From positions 880,370 to 944,369 of the forward strand of contig VZTI01001819.1 in NCBI GenBank assembly GCA_013397865.1: a DNA stretch of 64,000 nt, given 5' to 3'. The notes below the pieces were generated by a model. The model did not search any database, had not been told where the DNA came from, and saw only the letters and a program-made list of their open reading frames with translations. The position numbers and the translations under genes were made by a program. The DNA is from Struthidea cinerea. Lineage: Eukaryota > Chordata > Aves > Passeriformes > Corcoracidae. Shown here piece after piece: positions 50,601 through 62,804 of this stretch. Numbering within the stretch: the stretch's first letter is position 1; the number at the start of each line of letters is the position of its first letter.

Positions 50601-53600
50601 AGAAATGTAGAAGGTGAGTGCAGGCAGCAGAAGAAACACAGGATCAGCAGAAGGCACATGAGCAGCTTGCAGCAAGAGCTTAAGTGGTGGTTGGATTAAT
50701 CTGCTGAAGTGAGGTGGCTGAACTAGGCAGCGGAGCAACACCCATCCTGGTTAGTGGTGGTCTCTCATCTGCCCCATGGCTGCTTAAACATGGTCAGGCT
50801 TCAGTGTAAGACGAGGGGAAGGGCACAGAGAGCATGGGATCAGGCCCTGCACTGTGGAGCTGTGTAAGGAAAAATCGCAGAGGTGCGGCCTGGGACATGC
50901 GACTGCAGGAGCTGCTGCATTATGGTCAAGCAGGTCTGGTTCTAGTGAAAATGCTGCCAAAATACTGCTTTTATGAATTCACCAAGTTCTAAAGGGATAC
51001 CACTGAGCTCAGAAGGGGAGTGATGTTTACAGCTTCAAAAGTTTCTAGTAGGAATAGGGCTAAAAATAATGGCTGTGCCTAAGAGAATGACAGAGACCAA
51101 AACATTGGGAAGAGGTGCTCTCAGCATGCAGAACTTTGTTCTATATCTGAGCATTATGTGGGAATGACAACTGACTTTAGCAAATGAAATATTCTTCCAT
51201 TATTGTTTTGCTATAAATACTACAGAAAAACAGCATTCAAGTGGGAAGAGCATATAAAAATCAAGTAAGTAAATTTTAGAATTAAGTGGCAGCTGTTGGT
51301 GTAGGCCTTGAAAATTGTTAAAAAACTCAGCTGAAGGCACAATGACTATGAAGTGCAACAAATACAAAAGTGAACATGTTTTATTCATATTTTAGAAGAA
51401 TGTACACATAAACCTGCAGGAAATAAGCATTACCAGCATGTCTGACAGGTAGAGGGACAGGTCTGTGTGTGGCACAGAGAATGGCCCATGGGAATCGAAA
51501 GAAAAGATTTTTACTCTCACCTCTCATGTTCTGAATCCACTTTTCTGTCATGTCCTTCAATATAGACATTTTAAGCTTTAAAAGTAACCCTACTCCTACT
51601 GAACTCTGTAGGAATTTTGCTGGAAATTATGGTCCAGTATCTTTGAGGGGTTGGACCTGAGCCTTGCAGATGAAAGTATGAAAACACTGCAAGTGAATAG
51701 CATAATTAGCTAATGCTTCAATAGTCTGAACCATAATTTACCAAGGGTTTCCAAACATTTGATATTGTTTGATTTATTAAACGCACGTATCTATATCTCT
51801 GCCAATTCAAGCAACCTTAGTTGGATATTAAGGGTCTAGCCGCCTTCTAAGTTTTTTGCCAATGATGGAGCTGTATATATGCTAATTTGTGCACCACAAA
51901 ATCCAAAATGTTGTGCTACTGTTCCCCATCCCACCCTCTCCTTCCTGCTAGCTTTCATTGCTTTGCCTTCTAGACTGCAGAAAGGCCATTGGTCTTTTGG
52001 TGCCAGTCCTAATGGAGAGCTCTTGATTTGAGATTGGTGTTTCCTTGACATTCAGGTTCTTCCTGCTCCTCAAGCAACTTAATTTCCCAGGGATGGGAAA
52101 TGGGGAAAGGAAGAGCAAGGTCCCACTTCTCTGCTTTTTCCAGGTAAGAGCCTCAGTCCTGTCTGACATCCAAGGAGAAAGGTTCACTCAGTGCTCTTGG
52201 AAAAGGTCCATGGCAGAGTGTCTTTTCCCAGAAACAGGTGAACAAAACTGTTGGGAGAGAATGTAATAAAAAAGTCCAGGAGTCTCTTGAAGACAGGTTT
52301 GGGAGGCAGTGACTGGGGAGTGGGAAGGAAGATCCTGTTTTCCAAAACTGTAATTTCAAGCTCCTTGTGGACTATGGCAGAGAATGTCCTGATTGCCTTT
52401 GAATCAGTATTGTTTCTCAGGACTAGAATTCACTAAAACCCAAATCACCCAGGATTGGGAAGTGATCATGGAGGGGCCACAATTAAAACATTTCCTACCA
52501 TTGCCACTGCAAAATCTGTCTCTAAGCAGATCCAGGTTTGGGGGCAAAAGCTGTGGAGCTGTGCTGTAGAGATTTAGAACACATTTCAAGGCACCCTTTC
52601 TGCTGGAGGGGACAGTGCCTGCCTTTCTTTGCCTGGGGCAGCAGCACACAGGAGGCCAAAGAGCAGAGGTTTCACACTAAGGCACAACCCTTCTCATGGT
52701 TACAATGGTTTAGGTTACACGAGTAAGTGCTGGTGTAAAGGAAAAGGAGATTAATTCAGGCTCTCAAAATACAGTCTATGCTTCAGGTGAGGTATCAACA
52801 AGATTGTTACCCTAAGGGTGAAATCCTTTCCCCTCTTTTTATGCAATTTAAAAAAAACAACAGACCAACACAAAAACCCAAACACCACCAACCCTATTAC
52901 CAAAATCACTGCCTTAAGCAAAAAAGCTAAGTAACAAAATTGAAAGTTACCCTGTTATGTATCCGATGACTTCAGATCACATAGCTACTCTTAATCAAGC
53001 TCGTATTTGCCTAGTCTAAGCAATGCATTCACTAAATATTTAACTCGTTTGTGGAACTATTCCCAAAGCTCAGTTTTGCCAAGTGTTAAAAGCTTGTAAC
53101 ACTGCTCATGACAATGTGATTCTGCACTCAGTGTTTAAGATTTTTTTTAAAAAGAGTCCTGAATTGAAATGCTGCTCAGCACATCTGTGCACATCTCTTC
53201 TCCCACCTCTTCTTTTTTTTTTCTTAAACCAGAAGAAAGGTTTAAAAAGCCACCTTACTGGCTTTGGGGCCTGGGGGTTCTGGTGGGCACAAAGTTGAAC
53301 ATGAGCCAAGCAGTGTGCCCTTGACACAAATAAGGTTAGTGGGCTACATGGACCTACCGCAGGGAGTCAAGTGAAGGGTCACAAAGACGATAAAGGTGTA
53401 AAGAAAAGGAGATGACTGGAGCATCTCCCCTGTGACACAAAGCTGAGGGAGCTGGAACTGTTCAGCCTGGAGAGGATAAGGCTCAGGGGGATCTCATCAT
53501 CTAGAAATACCTGAAGGGAAGGTGGAAGGAGAAGGGAGCCAGGCTCTTGTCACTGGGCACTGAAAGGACCAGAGGCAAGAGGCATAAATTGGAATAGAGT

Positions 53601-55000
53601 AGGTGCTACCTGAACATCAGGAAATGCTCTGGTACTGTGAGGGTAACCAAGCACTGGCACAGGCTGCACAGAGAGGCTGTAGAGTCTCTTTCCTTGGAGA
53701 TACTCAAAAGTCATCTGGACACAGTTCTGGACAAAGTCCTAGACAACCAGCTCTAGCCAACCTGCTTCAGCTGTGTCCCTTCCACCCTCAACCAACCAAC
53801 TGCGAGAATAGAATGAAGCCACTGAAATACAAGGCAGAGTCCTGCTTCTTGTCATCTGAGCTCCTGCCCTCTGAGACCAATGGGACACCCTGGTTATCCT
53901 AAATGGATATCCACACACAGGAACACATCTCAGAATTTAACCTTCAGCCTGTCAAAGGCTTTTTTGCTACTGAAGAAAGAGCAAGACAACAAGTAGTGAA
54001 AGGGAAAGGGAGAGTAAGCCTGACTGCTGTCACCTGACATTTCTAAGAGAACAGAAAATTAGTTTTACAGATACTGTTTTTTTTCCAAACCTGTCTAAAA
54101 ATGGTTTATAAGACCTTGAAGTAATTTCTCTCCCTCCTCAATTTAGTGGCTAGGAGAGAGGTTCCTCTCAGCTCTCTTAATACCTTTCCCCAGCTGTCAC
54201 CTTATTTGTCTTTTCAGTGCTGGGCAGCTCTCAGGTAACAGTGTAAGAGCTTTGCCCTCTGGCTGCAGCAGAGATGGTTCTGCACAGCCCCTCAGCAGAG
54301 GCCTTCAGCACAAGGGGGAAGAGCTCACAGCAGCATTAAACCAAACGCGGGCTTTAAAACCTTTCTTTGAAGCTCTCATAGAAAGCGCCCATGTACTTAC
54401 AGGAAGTTTTATGAACGGTAGCAAAATTATAACCACGGTAAAGGAGTGATTAGTGGATGTCAGCTGTCACCAGCCACAGTCAAGGTTACTGAGGTCACAG
54501 AGACAGGAAAGCACCTGAGCTATTACAGGAATTTAATAAATGGGGTGCAAATTGTTGTTAAAGAAGGGCTGCTGGGTCCTTAACAAATCCAGTGGCTACA
54601 GCAGTGTGCGGCTGGGAATCCAAGGCTTGCAGCAATGCTCTGAATGAACAGGAGTAAGAATGGATGTCCTTGGCTCCACACCTGACCATTACTATGGCCA
54701 TAGGCAACACCTGAATTGAAAGAAAGAAAAAAAAATCCACAAGACCCTGTCTTGAAAAATCCACCTATCAGCAATTCAATTCAATCACCAAGATTTAAGT
54801 TAATGTAAAACTATTTCTTGAGGATATAAATATTCTCTTCTTCTGGTGCAGCCTATAAACAGCCCAGTTATCCTATTACAAAAAGGGCTAATACAACCAA
54901 CTACTGTAAAGCAATAGCACTAGGACTGCTTGTATGCTTCTCATTCCATTACCAATTAGTATAGATAACAGGTTACAGAAAGATCTTACAAAATTCAATT
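47618..55000. other. Intergenic DNA between TDRP and FBXO25
   Basis: Between the two tail-to-tail genes I see no recognisable exon. Apart from the CR1 copy at 53.4 kb it holds short low-complexity patches (a G8 run near 49720, an A/C-rich patch near 52850, T-runs near 53215) and unremarkable single-copy sequence. Open frames up to 138 codons (48641-49057, minus) have no domain or codon signature that I can support. Confidence 0.7.
53366..53765 (+). mobile_element. CR1 LINE fragment (old)
   Basis: Plus-oriented diverged CR1. It reads GGTCACAAAGACGATAAAGG, GGAGCATCTCCCCTGTGA, TGTTCAGCCTGGAGAGGATA, GGGATCTCATCATCTAGAAA, CCAAGCACTGGCACAGGCTG and ACTCAAAAGTCATCTGGACA. The 3' terminal tail is missing or unrecognisable, so the copy ends before the usual octamers. 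Confidence 0.85.
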
Positions 55001-56190
55001 TGATTCATCTCTATGCACCAGAAGCTTCTAGGAATAACAGATAAAAACATGATTTATTACACCGTACAAAACTAGATTCAGAACAAGCAAGTGCAGAATA
55101 TGGTACATGATTTATTTTTTCTGTATATTACATATTGTTAAATTTCATTGACAAACCCAAAACTTCCATAATTTTTCCTTTACCTGCTTAAGCCAAGCAA
55201 TTAATTTTGTTCTACAGGATAGAACAAAATAGCTTCCTGGAGAATTTATCATCTGATTATAAACTAACTTGGCAGAAGGTGCTCCAGCTCAGACTGACTG
55301 TCAGTGTTTCCCATAGCTTGTCAGGTTAGAACCTCAGTTGGTAGAGTAGTGTTCTGCCACTGTACCAGTCTAGTAACAAGCAACTCCATTCTCATTAGAT
55401 TTCAATAATGTCTTCTTCTTAGAAGATGAATTAATGCAGTTGCATTTGTAGACATTCCATATAAATGAAGGTTGTAGCTACCATCAGAAGGATTTCCAGT
55501 AGCCCCAGATTGGTCTCATGAGTTCTGCAGGATGTGCTAGGACAGGTTATATGTTTAATAAAGTCCTTAAGAAAAATAAATATTTTTGCATAATGTATGT
55601 ACAAAAATTGGTTGATTTCCTTCATTCATATAGGTTCAACAGCAGATATAACCACAGTTATATTTTATTCACTAGCTCTCAATAATTAATGCCACCTTTG
55701 TAATGATGTAGTAAGAGTCTAAGAGAATATTGGCCTATTCTTTATAATAGTGCAAATTATATGGAGGTGTTTTGAAAACCATGGCTTATAGAAAGAAGGA
55801 TTAACAAAAAAACCCCTCCTTTGGTCCCTGCAAGAGTAGTTTAATTCTTCCATGAAATTTTCAAAACTCTCCTACATAATTTTAACCAACTATTAAGGCG
55901 TCAAAAGCATGGATTTAAAGTTGAGATTAAAGTGGCCTTTCTTGGACTTGAAAAAAAAGTCCACTGGAGATTTCCTGACAAAGAAATTTTCTTAATGTTT
56001 CTCCTTCTCCTCCTCTCTATTCTGCACAAAAGCAATACATCAAATAAACCTCTCTGATAATCTCCCCCATGTATTTTTTTAAACTACAATAAAACATTAC
56101 ACTTAAATATATTGCACAAAAAGCATAACATATCCTGCCTGACTCTTCACAAAAATGGCCACAAACACAGGAGAACAGCTACTGAACATG
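55000..56190 (-). other. FBXO25 3' UTR (probable)
   Basis: AT-rich sequence directly downstream of the FBXO25 stop on the minus strand. Candidate AATAAA signals, read as TTTATT on the plus strand, are at 55664-55669, 55111-55116 and 55053-55058. The true end is not determined, and no transposon is visible in it. Confidence 0.45.
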
Positions 56191-56280
56191 TCAAAATTTG
56201 AAGAGATCAATGAAATGCTGAGGAGATACTGGCATGAGACAGGTGTTTGGATCACTGGCTGTGCAGGGGTGTCCTGTATC
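56191..56280 (-). CDS. FBXO25: FBXO25 terminal coding exon
   Basis: Last coding part of F-box only protein 25, the substrate-recognition subunit of an SCF (SKP1-CUL1-F-box) ubiquitin ligase and a paralogue of the muscle-atrophy protein FBXO32. It starts in phase 0 after a CAG acceptor (AG is the complement of 56281-56282) and encodes DTGHPCTASDPNTC, LMPVSPQHFIDLFKF and TGA. The HPCTA-DP-C...PVSPQHFIDLFKF tail is essentially the human FBXO25 C-terminus as I remember it. It follows either the 27-nt microexon or, if that is skipped, the 62.7-kb exon directly, both in frame. Confidence 0.95.
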   Translation of the reverse strand, partial: DTGHPCTASDPNTCLMPVSPQHFIDLFKF

Positions 56281-58786
56281 CTGAAAAATGAAAGAGAAAA
56301 ATAAGTAAGTTCTCTTTCCGTATTCACTCTCCCCTCACCCCCAATTTAGGGGGGGGAAAAAAAGAACAATTCTCTCCTTCTACCAAAACCCGAACCTGAG
56401 TTGGAGCCCTTGAAAAAGTATCATCTTCATTATCCATTATTTTTTGATAAGCATAACAAAAAGGCAAAAAGGCACCTGCTTTGTTGAACCTAAATTATCT
56501 GTTTAATCAAAACCTGAAGTCAGCTATTGCTTTGGGGAAAATGAGCCCCTTGCTTTGAAAATGATGGGCAGCAGATACTTCCTCCAAAAACCTGAACAGC
56601 ATGTTTGAATTTTTGAATTCCCAGTCTTAAAAGCTTTTCTACCTTGCTATGTTTTCCCCTAGTATCCTTCTTTCATCTTTCACTCCTACCTTTTCCCCAA
56701 GTGAAATGAAAGCACTGCCTTAGAACAGAAGTTGGCACCTAGGCAACTTAAGAGTCGAGAAGTTAGACAGGGTGCAAAGGCTTTTTGTCATTACAAATTC
56801 ACTAAGCCTGCAGTGCTATCTTTCCTCTTACAGAAAATTGACTTCAGCAGAACTGTCTGATTGTTTAAGATTCAAATTCCTCTTTGAACAAAAAGGTTTT
56901 GCACTTTATTAGAACACCCTAAATGACGGAAATACAGAGGTGTAATGAGAAGTTCCCAGACAGTTCAATGGAGAAGTTAAATACCTTGGTCAGTGTTGTA
57001 AGGCTCAGAAGTGTCCTCACAAGGCTTTAAGGAGTTTCTCTCCCTTTTCCACCAATATTGATGAATGAATTCACCATATGAGGCAAGAAAACTAGATAAA
57101 TACATGGCAAATTGATCACAGACTACTGTGGTCTTCATTGCTCGTTTCCATAGGAAGTGAAATTACATGCAATTCAGTTAATAGAAGGAAAGCACCTCTA
57201 AGGGCTTTTTTTCTCACTGCCACATTCCCACCCAAAGTCTTTGCAGCACCAAAGTGCACCAGGTGAAATACATTCTAAATACTGCTCTGCTTTTCCAGTG
57301 AAAATTCCTGCTCAATAGATTTATTATCTGTGTTTTTCCATTTAGTCTATAGAGGACTACATGACTATACCATGTGGTGTCACCTCTTCCCACTCTTTTT
57401 AATAATTGCTTTAACATCACCTGAGAAACAGTTGTTAGATTCATGACACAGAGGGAAAAACAAACACACACATGAAAAAAGAGAACCAGGTAGAACTGCC
57501 TATTGGAGGAATCTGCAGATGAGGAAGAACAAATGACCAAGACCAAAACCAAAAGTGTTAAACTTAAGACCTTCATCTTGAGATGACATCTGCAAGGAAG
57601 AGCTGCACCACACTAGAAAACACTCTTAAAGGTAGTGGCTAATGGAATATTATCTTCTCTACCCATTGCCACGTCAATGTCATGTCATTACTTTCCTAGT
57701 TTCCAGGAAAAAACACCATCAGAATAATAATTCTGGGAAGCAAGGTAGAGTTTATACTCTTTTAGTACTTATTTATACTCCTGAATATTTTAGACTGAGT
57801 TTGTAACATGCTATCTGCTTTCTTTGCACATCATTATAAAAACACTATTGAAAGCTCTGCCCATTCGGGAATTACAGGTACAATAAAATCTCAGAGATCA
57901 CTTATTGGTGTTTTTAGTAATCGAAAACAACAAATTTTACAGTGAAAAAGGTGATGAGGACTGAAAAGAAGAATCATAACTTCCCTGTAATTATAAGTAT
58001 TCCTCCTTCCAAGAGAAATAAATTTTCATTGCATTTATATTTAATAAAGTGTTAAAATCATATTGATTTCAATGTATCAAAGCTAAAGCAGACTTCTTTA
58101 AAAGTAAGAAGACAATTTCCCAGGAGGAGTGTTTACTGGCAAATGTAGTTGTTTCCCTCAAAATTTAGCATAGCTAGACATTAAGAATCACTGTATAAGT
58201 ATTCTCACCATTTCTTCATTCAGAAGGCAACAATATAATTGCTTCCCTTGACTATCCCAAGTCACGTGCAGCCTGTTTTGGGGAATTTCTTTTCAGAGAG
58301 ATTATCCATAAAAGTAAATATGACTACAGTATTCCAAGTGCAATAAAATAAATTTTAGTACCTTCGTATGAGAGTTATCTGAGGTGCATGTTACTCTTCA
58401 CAGATATAAGTACTGAATTAAATACATCAGGGAGTGCAGGAAAACAGTTTATATTAACACTGAGTGCAGAGAAACCTATTTCTTAGTAAAATCTGGCTGA
58501 TCTCACTGACACCTATGCTCGTTAGAAATTGAATTATGATTCCTAGTTTAAATGGCTTTAAGAGGGAATTTGGCAATAATAAAAGACAAAATGATGAAAA
58601 ACTGAGATGGGAGGTCATTACTACTTTTATTTAAAAGGGAACAAGAAACAAAACTATTCCTGCTGCTAAACTGACGTGCAGAAACAAAAATCAAAACAAA
58701 GAGCATCAGACGATTAGAAAGGAACACATTATTCACTTTGACATTACGGAACAGTCAGCAATGAAAACAGATGAGACAGGAAATAC
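56281..58786 (-). other. FBXO25 intron between microexon and last exon
   Basis: On the minus strand it begins GTATTTCC after the microexon and ends with CAG before the terminal exon. AT-rich; I see no transposon or RNA gene. The longest minus open frame (57214-57576, 120 codons) begins MKVLSLTLLVLVLVICSSSS, which looks like a signal peptide, but the remainder matches nothing I know. Confidence 0.85.
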
Positions 58787-58813
58787 CTGGAGTAACAAAG
58801 CAAGGTGGTAGTC
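58787..58813 (-). CDS. FBXO25: FBXO25 microexon (27 nt)
   Basis: A 27-nt exon encoding DYHLALLLQ. It is bounded on the minus strand by acceptor ATCTCAAAG and donor CAG|GTATTTCC. Human FBXO25 has DYHLALLFK at the same place, and I recall human isoforms of 367 and 358 residues, a difference of nine. The exon is in phase 0 on both sides, so inclusion or skipping keeps the frame: WK-DYHLALLLQ-DTGHP or WK-DTGHP. The polypyrimidine tract is weak, which suits regulated use. It was placed by homology and splice sites, not by any open frame. Confidence 0.85.
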
Positions 58814-60601
58814 CTTTGAGATCGTGAAGAAGGAAGCAGGAAGGAGAGCCGTAAAGTAAAAGAAGCAGAGTTAAGGTTTATTTAAGCAAAGGTTCATAAG
58901 CCATTTAGAAAAAAATCTTTTATTCTTGTGGCATATCACAAGCAGCTTTGTGAGAACCAGAATCAGCACAAGTCCCAAGAAGACTAAACCCAAGTGTTAT
59001 GCAAAGGGCTTACGCTGTTTTCATAAAGCCCTGGAAACTGAAAGAAGAAAAGGTATTTCAGCTTCTATGGCCATGTCTGAGATAACTGAAGAGTGCTACT
59101 AAGTAAGCTTAAGAACCCGCCACAATTGCAATGGTGCCTAGTGGAACGGAAGAAATAGCGTACAAAAAAGCACTCACAGAGGCGTCACACAATAATTAAT
59201 CATTACTTTTGCACTACTGAAATTAAGTGTTTTTCTCAGTTTCATCATGGACAAATCCTTTAACAAGAAGTCATTTTTGAAAACAGACATTCAATATGAA
59301 AATTTTCTTATGACTCCCTCCTAACACAGAAGGGTGCAAAAGTCACTGTACTTCCAATAAAGAACTTAGGAGACTCCTACATACTATATATAAATTTACT
59401 TTGGTCACAGATCTTAGACAAGCACAGGAATACAAATGCCTCTTCCTGAAAAGTTCAAAGACTTGTTAAAAATCCCCTATAATTATTATAGCATACTAAA
59501 GAAGTGAAAAGTCATTTCCCTACTTCAGCAGTTCAATAGCTAATTCAGTTCAGTAGCCATGAGTCTCTTCTTTTGCAAGGCCTTCTTTGAAAAGAACACG
59601 AAAGAGAGGGCTCTAAGAATTTCCTGTGTGTAGCCCACTCATGTTGCCAGCAATTACATTATATTACCAATTTCATAAACTGCTGAAAATTCTTCTCATC
59701 AGTAGCTAGGCCTGTGCTTTGGTGCCATTTCAGACCTTTGTGGCTTTGGTTGTTAGAAACTCAACTATCAGCACACTTACTCAAAACTACAATTTTACTT
59801 GCATCATGGATGTCCCTTAGTGTAAATAATTTCCCTAAGTAGTCTCATGCTTATGCACCACTTCTCTGTCTCCAAAAATAATTTATGGAGAGCAGTAACA
59901 TTCCTTGTTACCATTAACACAGCTGAGTTAAGAGAAACTAATCATTCCTAGTCTTCTTCATGCCCTGATCACCTTAGCACTTTTTTCTCTGCAATGATGT
60001 TTTCCAATGTTTTGCTTTGTTCTTTAATGAGGGAAGGAAAATAAAATTAGATGCCATATGAAGAAGTTCAACTATGCCTGAAGTTCTTCTAAATGCCCTT
60101 GGAAACAAAAGTTGCCCGGCTTCTGAATTATACTATTAAAAGAAGAAACAAAATTTTTACATATTATCAGCTATCTGAAGAATACAGTGCTTCCATTTGT
60201 TTCAAGATTCAAACACTTGCTACTTTCCCTCCCTAAAATTACATGATTTATATCTTTTAAAATTTGGATTTGGTGGAAGTGTTTTTGTTGGCTTTTTGCT
60301 TTGTTTTTTTGGGGGGGGTTTTCTTGCTATGCATTGCAGTTATAATTGTATGTCAAGCACTCATATACATATTTAATTTAACAATCCTTCTAATCACTGA
60401 GTGACCAACGCTACTTGACCCACATTGCCCTGTAAAAAGAGGGACAGTATTTCAGATCAGCAATTAACCTGTCCCTGCCAATAAGGGTCCCAATTATGCA
60501 CAACTGAATTCATTTAACAATCTATTTCAGCCTGATCATCATTTATTTTAAGACGGAGACAAGGCTCAGATGCCAAGACTAGAGAAGGAACACTGCAGTG
60601 T

Positions 60602-60945
60602 AGGGTCACAGAATGATCAGGTCGGGAGCACCTCAGGAGGTCTCTAGCCCAGCCTCCTGCTCAAGGCAGGCTAAGCTGTGAGATCAGACCAGGCTGCTCT
60701 GAGCTTTATTCAGTCAGTTCCTGATCACATCCAAGGATGGAAGCTGCATCAGCTCTATGGTCAAACTGTTCCCTTGCTTGGCTGTCCTCATGGCAGGCTC
60801 TTCTGTCCCTCTGAAGCAGTCTTCTCCAGCCACTCCTCACAGGGCAAGTCCTCCCACCTCCCTGATTATATGACCCTCACCAGAACTTCATCCAGTTTAT
60901 CAGTATCTTCTTTGTACTGGAGGCCTCACTGGATGGTCTAATGAG
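60602..60945 (-). mobile_element. Old CR1 LINE fragment, reverse orientation
   Basis: On the plus strand: GGTCACAGAATGATCAGGTC, GCCCAGCCTCCTGCTCAAGG, TCCAAGGATGGAAGCTGCAT, TCTTCTCCAGCCACTCCTCA, then CTTTGTACTGGAGGC. This is the reverse complement of a CR1 3' half, strongly diverged. It gives an 87-codon plus-strand open frame (60678-60941) that is only a shadow of the repeat. It lies in an FBXO25 intron, in the gene's own orientation. Confidence 0.8.
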
Positions 60946-61213
60946 TGCTGCATGAAAAGGGATAATGGCTTTCCTCAATGTGCTGACTGTGCTCTTGTTA
61001 AAACAGCTGATCCCAAACACCTGCTCCAGTATTTTTGTGCAGAAGCACATAACTAATCTATAACTGCACTGTCACTTTAAGACCTGCCCAAATCTCTAGG
61101 ATGAGGCAGTCAGCACTGGAATGGTGATCTAGGAGGTACTGCTCATCAATCCAAAGTACCTTTAGAACCTCCTGTATTGTGTTTCAAAGAATTTAAACGT
61201 CCAAGATGAGCCC

Positions 61214-61284
61214 TATTATTCCAGCAGTAGACTGGAACAGGTGTCTTGTCACCTTGACTACTATAATCTACTACTGGAATAATA
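61214..61284 (-). repeat. 18-bp-stem hairpin in FBXO25 intron
   Basis: Arms at 61214-61231 and 61267-61284 are complementary over 18 bp with one mismatch, around a 35-nt loop. In minus-strand RNA, the FBXO25 sense, that mismatch becomes a G-U wobble, so the whole stem pairs. The total of 71 nt is near the size of a pre-miRNA hairpin, though the stem is shorter than typical. Confidence 0.7.
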
Positions 61285-62668
61285 CTGCAACCTGCACAGG
61301 TTCACTGCTTCTTACTGTCACACCATCTCCAAAGTTAAACATTTAACTCCAAACACATTCAAAGTAATTACTAATATTAGAGACTTGTACTTTCAATTAT
61401 ACCGAGATCAAAATGACAGAAATCTAGTGCAGAAAGCATGAACTCTTTACACAGTGAAGGCAGGCAATCCAAAGAAATCTGATACCAGAAATACCCATCT
61501 AAATGCATCTGTGTACTTACCTTCGAAATTTCTCCTTTCAAAGAGAGGCTTTACCCTACATATGGAGCTACATGCTAAAGACTTATTCCACTGTAATAAA
61601 GGTTCTTAGTCATTCTTGACACAGATCCTTCAGCAAATGCCCAGGCTTTTCACAGTAGAAGCCAATTCTGGCTACCTGCTTTCCTACTATTAATTTTGCA
61701 AAACATTACTACCTGGAAGGGCTCCCGTGATATCAAAAATACTCAACTTCAAGATAACATCATTAAGGAACATGCCATCTCTAGCAGGATTTAGCTTATC
61801 CTGCTAAACAGCCTAGGTTTTTCAAAGGAAAATAAAAAAGCCTCACACTGACATACAACTTCTCTTAAAAATCATATAAAGATGACACAAGAGCAACTAA
61901 TTTATGTTAATTAGAATACAAATAATATGATCATTTTCCAAGATTTCTCAAACATTTCTTGCTTTTTGCTGTCCACTTAACACTATCCATATCTGATCTT
62001 TCAGCTGAAAAATTAAAGAAGTCTCACTAACTAGAAGGCTCTGTTATAGTGCAACACAGTAAAAGCAGGACTATGTAATCCCATTACAGAGGGATTACAC
62101 ATTAAAGAGGAGGATGCCCTACTGAAATTAAAATCATCCTGTAAGGCAATATATGCTTCATGGTAAACCTCAAAACCAAGGTAAAACACACTTTGGATGA
62201 AGTTTTAAACATTCCTCCAAGCTTCATATGGGACAGAAGCAAAAATATTAAAATACAGAGCTCTACACCAATGTGGTAGGAAAAATGTAGTAATTATTTC
62301 TCATTAGAGATGTATTGATTACCATGGCATCATTAGAAAACACTAATTTCAGACTAGTCCCTCAAAACTTTCCATAAGATCAAATTAATAAAAGTAGACA
62401 GAGTAACTCTTTCCACATGGCACTCTTCATTGCAATTCTAAGTACTGAGGTTATGAGATATAAAGAAGTAAGAAGGCAAGATTAAGACCAACTTTAGAAT
62501 TTAATACAGATTTTCTGGTAGTTTTATATATTATTTTAAAGTTAGATATTAGTTGCCTAATCACATTTCACATGAGAAAGCTAACAAGATGACCTTAGTA
62601 TTTTCCTTGCAGATGATCACCAGTAGCTGTTTGAACTTATTTCTGATTATCTGTTTCAAAGCTCTTAC

Positions 62669-62804
62669 CTTCCAAAACAGAATACTACAGTGTCGACAGA
62701 AATGCAAGGTGTCCCCATACTGTTCCTTTATTGGGTAATATTTCTGAAGTGCAAAGTACATCAGCTTCCAGTCAATGTGACCTTTCTCTGATGGAACCAA
62801 ATGC
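62669..62804 (-). CDS. FBXO25: FBXO25 penultimate main coding exon
   Basis: A 136-nt exon: one base completing a split codon, then 45 residues (HLVPSEKGHIDWKLMYFALQ, KYYPIKEQYGDTLHFC, RHCSILFWK). It is bounded by acceptor TTTTGTAG and donor AAG|GTAAGAGC on the minus strand. Human FBXO25 at this place reads LILSEKGHIEWKLMYFALQ and EQYGDTLHFCRHCSILFWK from memory, almost identical. The exon lies after the F-box, in the conserved C-terminal region shared with FBXO32. The Cys/His cluster (HFCRHC) is kept. The F-box exons themselves are outside the window. Confidence 0.96.

Larger units (their letters stand above)
58814..62668 (-). other. FBXO25 intron upstream of the microexon (3.9 kb)
   Basis: Begins GTAAGAGC after the 62.7-kb exon and ends at CAAAG before the microexon. 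It contains an old CR1 fragment (60.6-60.95 kb), a G8 run inside a T-rich patch near 60310, and an 18-bp-stem hairpin at 61.2 kb. The rest is ordinary AT-rich intron sequence. Confidence 0.85.

Noticed and set aside
57214..57576. A 120-codon minus frame starting with a signal-peptide-like stretch
   Set aside because: It lies in an FBXO25 intron, and the sequence after the hydrophobic start has no pattern, cysteine spacing or motif. I see no exon signals.
60678..60941. An 87-codon plus-strand open frame
   Set aside because: It lies entirely within an old reverse-oriented CR1 copy.
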